Shown here piece by piece: positions 59,426 through 64,000 of a stretch of DNA of 64,000 bases. The translations under genes and the position numbers were made by a program. The stretch comes from Caldilineaceae bacterium. Lineage in GTDB: Bacteria > Chloroflexota > Anaerolineae > Caldilineales > Caldilineaceae. The stretch is from positions 159,698 to 223,697 of the forward strand of contig JAJDTL010000037.1 of assembly GCA_022827195.1 (NCBI GenBank), written 5' to 3'. Position 1 is the stretch's first letter; each line of letters opens with the position of its first letter. The notes under the pieces were generated by a model. The model was not told the origin of the DNA. It did no database searches and saw only the letters and a list, made by a program, of their open reading frames with translations.

Positions 59426-60558
59426 GAGCCGCCCCAGCTTGTGCTTACAGTAGAGGCTGCTTCTTCCAGCGTTTGCCGGCGGAGACGGAAGATCATGCGG
59501 ATGATCAGTGGCGCGGCGACGAATGCCAGCACGAGCGCCTGGATAATCTGGATGATGTCGGCGGGAACACCGGACTCGAACTGCATCTTGGAGGCGCCGC
59601 CGTCGAGCGCGCCGAACATGAAGGCGGCCAGCATGACGCCGAGTGGATGTGTCTGCCCGAGGAGCGCGACAGTGATGCCGTCGAAACCGACGGCGCCGCC
59701 GAATTCAGGGGCAAACTTATGGTTGAGGCCCAGGGTCTCGATGGCGCCGGCCAGCCCAGCCAGGCCGCCGGCGATCGCCATGGTCAGGATGATTGTGAAA
59801 TTGACGCGGATTCCGGCGTACGCGGCAGCTTTCATGTTGTGGCCGACGGTCCGCATTTCGAAGCCGAGCGGCGTCTTGAAGATCAGCCACCAGACGAATA
59901 GCGCGGCGGCGACGGCGATGAAGACTCCATAGTGGACGCGATATGGCGGGCCGAAAAGCCAGGGGATCTGGGCAGATGCCAGGACGTCGGGCGTTTCGGA
60001 GATGGCGCCGGCCGTCTCGTCCCAGAGGGGGCCGGGGGTCTGTCCCTGCGTGCCGCCGGCGTAGACGGTCCAGCCGCCGAAGAGGGCGGCCACATAGTTG
60101 AGCATGATGGTGACGATGACCTCGTGGGCGCCGGTGTAGACTTTGAGGATGCCTGGGATGGCGCCCCAGATCATGCCGCCGACTATGCCGGCGATCAGGG
60201 CAAGGGGCAGGTGGACAAAGACGGGCAGGCCTTCGAAGTTGATGCCCACGGCGACGGCGAATATGGTGCCCATGACGAACTGGCCGGAGGCGCCGATGTT
60301 GAAAAGGCTGACCTTGAAGGCGACTGCAACGGAGAGCCCGGTGAGGATAAACGGGATGGTCTTGCGAATTGTCCTGGCCCATCCCTTGCCGTCGCCAAAG
60401 GCACCCTGGAAGAGGCCGCTGTAGGCGGCGAGGGGATCATCGCCGGAGAGTATCATGACGATTGCTCCGGTCAGGAGCGCGGCCAGGAGCGCGAGCAGGG
60501 GGATGAGAAGTGCTCGCAGCGTACGGGAGAAGGCGATTTTCGGGTAGGCGATCGCCAT
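59422..60558 (-). CDS. ABC transporter permease (BMP/nucleoside type, YufP/NupP-like)
   Basis: A 378-residue permease starting at ATG 60558 with GGAG upstream. It has an N-terminal helix, then KTIPFILTGLSVAVAFKVSLFNIGASGQFVMG (typical BPD_transp_2 start), GAHEVIVTIMLNYVAALFGGW, the loop GFEMRTVGHNMKAAAYAGI that docks onto the ATPase, and GFDGITVALLGQTHPLGVMLAAFMFGAL. About ten membrane helices. The order lipoprotein-permease-permease-ATPase differs from B. subtilis nupN-O-P-Q, where the ATPase gene precedes the permeases. Confidence 0.93.
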   Translation of the reverse strand: MAIAYPKIAFSRTLRALLIPLLALLAALLTGAIVMILSGDDPLAAYSGLFQGAFGDGKGWARTIRKTIPFILTGLSVAVAFKVSLFNIGASGQFVMGTIFAVAVGINFEGLPVFVHLPLALIAGIVGGMIWGAIPGILKVYTGAHEVIVTIMLNYVAALFGGWTVYAGGTQGQTPGPLWDETAGAISETPDVLASAQIPWLFGPPYRVHYGVFIAVAAALFVWWLIFKTPLGFEMRTVGHNMKAAAYAGIRVNFTIILTMAIAGGLAGLAGAIETLGLNHKFAPEFGGAVGFDGITVALLGQTHPLGVMLAAFMFGALDGGASKMQFESGVPADIIQIIQALVLAFVAAPLIIRMIFRLRRQTLEEAASTVSTSWGGS

Positions 60559-60673
60559 TGTCCAACTCCGTCGGGGGACGACTCTCGGGTCGGCGGCTCA
60601 GGTTGACCGGGCGGCCTCTGCGGGCGGGACTGCAAGCGGCGCTGGAATGGGGCCGTTGCTTGCGGCCGCCGCC

Positions 60674-60714
60674 CTGTAAAGAGAAGCGGGAGGCGTTTGG
60701 GGCGGCCTCCCGCT
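60674..60714 (-). terminator. Intercistronic terminator/attenuator between lipoprotein and permease genes
   Basis: A perfect 10-bp stem (AGCGGGAGGC with GCCTCCCGCT, 60685-60714) with a 10-base loop. On the minus strand it is followed by TCTCTTTAC. Its position after the binding-protein gene would lower permease expression relative to the lipoprotein, as in many ABC operons. Confidence 0.55.
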
Positions 60715-60788
60715 CCTATGGGATTGGCTCCGCGCTGGTGCTGAAGGCCGGACGCCGATCAGTGTCACTGCTTCAGGACCGGGACGGC

Positions 60789-61865
60789 TCAGTTGCCATA
60801 TCCCGTGTCGATCGATCCTTCGATGAGGCCGGCCTTCGTCTCTTCGAGCAGGTCTTTCAACTCCTGCGGAATCATGTCGTCAAAGTCGTGGAAGGGCGCC
60901 AGGTCGGCGTCGCCAAAGTAGTTGCCGCCGGGGAAGGCGCCTTCGCTGGCGAGGTTGACGAGGTCAACGACGCCGGGCGTGATGAGTTTCATGGCGCTGG
61001 AGACGAGGCAGGGATGGGCGGCGGGTACGGTGTTCCACTGGTCGGTGTCGACGCCGATGCAGAATACGGTTTCGCCGGCGCCTTCGGCGGTTGCGATCTC
61101 CTGGAGGGCGCCGTTGCCGGTGATGCCGCCGGCGCCGAAGATGACGTCAGCGCCCTGGTCGAGGGCCTGCTTGGCGGTGGCCGCGCCCCATTCGGGATCG
61201 ACGAAGGCCTGGGAGATTTCGCCGGGATGGTAGGTTGAGATGACGTTGATGTCCGGGTTCACGGACTTGGCGCCGGCGATGTAGCCCTCGTTAAAGGCGA
61301 CGACGGGGGGCACGAGGTCGGTGCCGAGGACGGCGGCGATTGTGCCGGTCTTGGAGAGGCTGCCGGCGAGTACGCCGGCGAGATAGCCGGAGTGGTCCTC
61401 GTTAAAGATTAGCCCGGCGACGTTGGCCATTGTCTCGCCCTGGAACTGGTCGACACCGATGAAGTAGACATCGGGGTTGTCCCTGGCGGCGGTGAGGGTT
61501 GCATCGCCGAGGGCGAAGCCGACGCTGACGATTACGTTGTAGCCGGCGTCGATGAACTGTTGGATATTGTCGGCGTAGTCTTTGGCGTCCTGCGTTTCGA
61601 TGTACTTGAAGTCGTCTTCGGCCAGGCCGAGGCCTTCTGCGGCAGCGACAACGCCTTCCCAGGCGGACTGATTGAAGCTGCGGTCGTTGACGCGGCCGAC
61701 GTCTGTAACCAGGCCGACTTTGAATTCTCCGGCCATGCCTTCTTCAGCGGCTGCGCCGGACTCTGTGTCGGCGGCCGGCATGGCGGCGGGGGCAGGGCAG
61801 GCGGCAAGGAGGAGGGCCAGCGCGGTGAGGACAGCGAATAATGTCGTCAGACGGGAAACGTTCAT
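60789..61865 (-). CDS. BMP-family substrate-binding lipoprotein
   Basis: A 358-residue ABC transporter binding protein of the BMP/PnrA (Med/NupN) family that captures purine nucleosides or related ligands. ATG 61865 with AAAGGAG upstream is clearly the start; the longer frame to 61988 is not. The signal peptide ends in LLAAC with lipidated C23. The mature domain has FKVGLVTDVGRVNDRSFNQSAWEGV (the family's first strand with the Asp that binds ribose), VGFALGDATLTAA, FIGVDQF, GYLAGVLAGSLSKTGTIAAVLG and VFCIGVDTDQWN. It leads the transporter operon with a palindrome upstream at 61931. Confidence 0.95.
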   Translation of the reverse strand: MNVSRLTTLFAVLTALALLLAACPAPAAMPAADTESGAAAEEGMAGEFKVGLVTDVGRVNDRSFNQSAWEGVVAAAEGLGLAEDDFKYIETQDAKDYADNIQQFIDAGYNVIVSVGFALGDATLTAARDNPDVYFIGVDQFQGETMANVAGLIFNEDHSGYLAGVLAGSLSKTGTIAAVLGTDLVPPVVAFNEGYIAGAKSVNPDINVISTYHPGEISQAFVDPEWGAATAKQALDQGADVIFGAGGITGNGALQEIATAEGAGETVFCIGVDTDQWNTVPAAHPCLVSSAMKLITPGVVDLVNLASEGAFPGGNYFGDADLAPFHDFDDMIPQELKDLLEETKAGLIEGSIDTGYGN

Positions 61866-61930
61866 CGTGTTTCTCCTTTTGAAATGTAATTGCGATGCCC
61901 AGCGCCGTAATCGGGCCGGCAGAAGAAGAG

Positions 61931-61948
61931 GGTCTGGGATATCAGACC
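61931..61948. promoter_or_regulatory. Operator-like palindrome upstream of the BMP lipoprotein gene
   Basis: GGTCTGGGATATCAGACC: six-base arms GGTCTG/CAGACC around a six-base centre, 66 bases upstream of ATG 61865. Placement suits a local repressor or activator site, but no regulator gene is adjacent. Confidence 0.35.
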
Positions 61949-62165
61949 AAACCCTCGCGCTTGTTCCAGGAGATCTTGGGTCTGTCATTGTGCCGACTCG
62001 GCGTCAATCGTTGCTGGGTACCGCCATGAACGTTCAAGCATTATACGCGAGTTGCGGTTCAACAGCAAGACTTTTGGCACTGTCACAGGGTGCCTGGGAA
62101 GTTGTCGAGAGGCCGGCTTCTTCAAAGAATCTGAATCATCAGGGGCCTGTTTGGCCGCCCATCGT

Positions 62166-62205
62166 CAAGTCGGGCCAAGTCTGGTAAGGTCCGGCCAAGT
62201 CGGGT
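62166..62205 (+). repeat. Four tandem 10-bp units (CAAGTCGGGC-like), array 3
   Basis: CAAGTCGGGC, CAAGTCTGGT, AAGGTCCGGC, CAAGTCGGGT in exact 10-base register. It shares the AAGTCGGG core with the array at 23051-23110, 39 kb away. Confidence 0.8.
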
Positions 62206-62300
62206 TATGACGATTCTTTCTGCGTGAGATTCAGACAGTCCTCTTCGAAAGCCGGCGCGTTTTGGGGCAATCTGACACGCACGACTCGCTGCGGTTCTGG

Positions 62301-62340
62301 TCTCGTGTTGTGGTGCCGCGTGGTCCTTCGTGTTCTCTGC
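62301..62340 (-). repeat. CACGAAGGACACGA-type dispersed repeat, copy 2 (inverted)
   Basis: Read on the minus strand it contains GAACACGAAGGACCACG and further CACAACACGA segments, matching the composition and core of the copy at 23015-23043. About 100 bases from a 10-bp array. Confidence 0.45.
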
Positions 62341-63061
62341 TTGCAAGATACGCCCCTATCGTCGCGTGTGCCGGGCGATGGGCGCTCGTCTTCCAGGTCT
62401 GGCGGCGTCCGGGTGGAAACAAACACACACTGTCAAGAAAGGGCAGGCTGGCGGAGGCTGCGAAGCCGTCCGCGTGGAGAACCTTTCGAACACACTCTAG
62501 GAATGTGCGATGTGCAGTGTGAGGGCCGTCACATTCGACACGACGTTCCCATAGGTGGTCAGATTGTAGGGTCAACATCCTGACTGTGCCCCGGTCTTTC
62601 ATTGGAACAGTAGCACTGTGTTTTGCAGAGGCCTGCAAGGTCTCGGGTAGATTCTTGTTGTTACTCGACCCAAGGGGGTGCATCCCAGATCAGAGGAAAG
62701 AGATGCCTGTCCGGGATTTTGCACCATTGTTGGCTGGGTAGCTGGGCGCGGTGAGCGACCATCGCCTGAGCACAATCACATGACCTGCAGGTACACGCCT
62801 GTCTCATCCGCTGCTGATTGCAGGCTGCGACCCGGATAGAACGGTTGCGGGATGGGGGCTTCCGGCCTATTGGGCGCGTAGAGGGCCTCGTCGCGGGCCA
62901 CTTCGCCTGCGCGTGCCGAAATCAGCGTTGCCTTCTGTGGTGGTGTCAGTCTCCTTTTCGGGAGTGCCGCGCACGTGCGCAAGAATGGGGCCGATTCTGT
63001 CCGATATTGGCCCAGGAGCGTCCGGATGTGACGCAAACCGGCTGCGATTTTTTCGGAATTC

Positions 63062-63094
63062 GGGTATCGGCAGGGTATCGATAGGGTATCGAAA
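63062..63094 (+). repeat. Three tandem 11-bp units (GGGTATCGATA-like)
   Basis: GGGTATCGGCA, GGGTATCGATA, GGGTATCGAAA in direct 11-base register. Confidence 0.75.
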
Positions 63095-63609
63095 TGCTCG
63101 TTCTGTCCAGATGGGCCTAACTATGAAAAAATCTTCTCTCTCCTCGTGACAGGATATTGGCATGGACTCTCGTAGCAGGATGCAGTTGCGGTCAGTTCCC
63201 TGTCGTTTTTGGACTGAAAATGCGCAAAAGATGTCGTTATGGTGCAGAAAGTGCGCAATATCGTGTCGGTTGCATGCTTTTCGTGACAGGATACCGAGGC
63301 GGGTGGCGGCAGCGCAGGCATGGGCGGCATGCCGCGTCTCGTCCTGCTGCGGATGGGGGGCGCGGCGGACGGCCGAGTGGTACATTGCCGGTTGGTAGCG
63401 GCTGCACCCGGAGCGATGTGCGCTGGGGGCAGGGTTCGGACGTTCAGTTCAGGGCAGGTCGACATGGCGGGCGGCCTGGGTAAGGTAGGCGGGCAGTTGT
63501 GAGATGCGGTGCGTTCGGGTGGAGCCTGGTTGTGTTCGGGCTCAACCTTGCAGTATAGCACGTTTCGGAGACTCTTGCAGGGGGCGTTGGGAGCGGATTA
63601 GGGCACTGC

Positions 63610-63672
63610 AGTGAATAGTGGATAGTGGATAGTGGATAGTTGCCAGTGGTCAGTGGCCAGTGGCCAGTGGCC
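63610..63672 (+). repeat. Nine tandem 7-bp units (AGTGGAT/AGTGGCC)
   Basis: AGTGAAT, three AGTGGAT, AGTTGCC, AGTGGTC, then three AGTGGCC in exact 7-base register. Preceded by CTGC, as at 33603, and followed 59 bases later by copy B of the 120-bp core. Confidence 0.88.
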
Positions 63673-63731
63673 GGGAACTTCAGGGGCCAGTGCGGGCTGG
63701 TCGGACGCGCGATCGGTTGGCGGCGCGCGGA

Positions 63732-63850
63732 CACGGTGGCGTTTCTTCCCGGTTGCTAACACACCAGTTGGGGACGCGAACCCGCGCTGGCATACACAGG
63801 GGGGGCGTTGCGGGGGGAGTCCTCCCGCATAAGGGAGGGCCGGGACGGCC
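63732..63850 (+). repeat. Dispersed ~120-bp core repeat, copy B
   Basis: Begins CACGGTGGC, contains GCTAACACACCAGTTG, GGGGGGGCGTTGCGGGGGG and AAGGGAGGGCCGG, and ends with hairpin GGCCGGGACGGCC. Most closely matches copy A (33716-33837) in the G-rich 3' half. Confidence 0.8.
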
Positions 63851-64000
63851 GTGATTCGTGACTCGAACTGCGGGAGCCGCGCAAGCTCGCTGGCGTCGGC
63901 ACGGTTGCGCGTTGGCGGCGAGATGGAAACGCGTCGGCACGGTCGGTTTTACGACGGTGGCGTCGGCGACAGGCTGGCATCGCGCGGGCACGGTGGCATA

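Larger units (their letters stand above)
61866..64000. other. Gene-poor repeat island 3 to the window end
   Basis: About 2.1 kb upstream of the BMP gene without a convincing gene. Frames such as 62231-62683, 62867-63385 and 63121-63561 lack ribosome binding sites and are basic, low-complexity translations. It holds a palindrome, a 10-bp array, an inverted CACGAAGG-type repeat, an 11-bp array, a direct repeat TCGTGACAGGATA (63144 and 63281), a 7-bp array and copy B of the 120-bp core. After 63.88 kb the CGGCACGGT motif recurs to the edge. Confidence 0.6.

Noticed and set aside
62231..63561. Open frames of 108-172 residues in island 3
   Set aside because: No start signals, basic low-complexity composition and interruption by tandem repeats; no family features.

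Overview
The window is a high-GC bacterial chromosome segment with about 47 protein genes, one tRNA and three repeat-rich, gene-poor islands. No rRNA, IS transposase, phage or CRISPR locus was seen. Gene content points to Chloroflexota, most likely an Anaerolineae/Caldilineales-type lineage: a mevalonate kinase, a BMP-type nucleoside ABC transporter, a tRNA nucleotidyltransferase fused to DHH and CBS domains, a bacterial alpha-2-macroglobulin, WecA- and O-antigen-ligase-like genes, and many GTG/TTG starts. This taxonomic placement is inference from gene families, not from a marker-gene phylogeny.

Layout. 1-2.9 kb: two small membrane proteins and a translationally coupled pair of GNAT acetyltransferases (+). 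2.9-6.1 kb: a family 2 glycosyltransferase and an RmlD-type reductase, then a YheT-like hydrolase (-). 6.1-16 kb: a plus-strand run with an alpha-oxoamine synthase behind a strong promoter that carries a palindrome, a 'quinate dehydrogenase-like' protein, an 8-oxoguanine deaminase-like amidohydrolase, then DHH-CBS-poly(A) polymerase, a galactonate dehydratase-like enolase-superfamily enzyme, and CoaBC. 16.4-22.5 kb: a giant alpha-2-macroglobulin split by a one-base homopolymer frameshift (-). 22.5-24.1 kb: repeat island 1. 24.1-33.3 kb: a minus-strand block with a VTT membrane protein, a lipoprotein cyclophilin, a WecA/TagO-like transferase, an O-antigen ligase with TPRs, a UvrD-like helicase and a small protein. 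33.3-34.05 kb: repeat island 2. 34-41 kb: a TPP enzyme, a Gfo/Idh/MocA oxidoreductase, a PspC protein, a YtxH-like protein and an ECF sigma/anti-sigma/MutM operon. 41-46.3 kb: tRNA-Leu(CAA), a four-fold cyclic-nucleotide-binding-domain protein with a C-terminal membrane anchor, a D-threonine aldolase-like PLP enzyme, and a CDP-alcohol phosphatidyltransferase fused to a DoxX-like half. 46.5-51.7 kb: a glycogen/GlcNAc operon (GT5-like synthase, GlgB, NagA). 51.7-55.1 kb: mevalonate kinase overlapping a glycerophosphodiesterase, then an 87-aa protein and an HDAC-family deacetylase. 55.1-61.9 kb: a BMP lipoprotein/ABC nucleoside-type transporter operon ending in an unrecognised 545-aa protein. 61.9-64 kb: repeat island 3.

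The most unusual material is in the islands. There are three arrays of exactly 10-bp units with a shared AAGTCG-like core (22.8, 23.05 and 62.17 kb). There is also a composite element, an array of 7-bp AGTGGCC-like units followed by a conserved ~120-bp core ending in a GGCCG/CGGCC hairpin, present at both 33.6-33.9 kb and 63.6-63.85 kb. Among proteins, the four-fold CNB membrane protein that lacks the cyclic-nucleotide Arg in every domain, and the unknown partner of the BMP transporter, deserve a second look.
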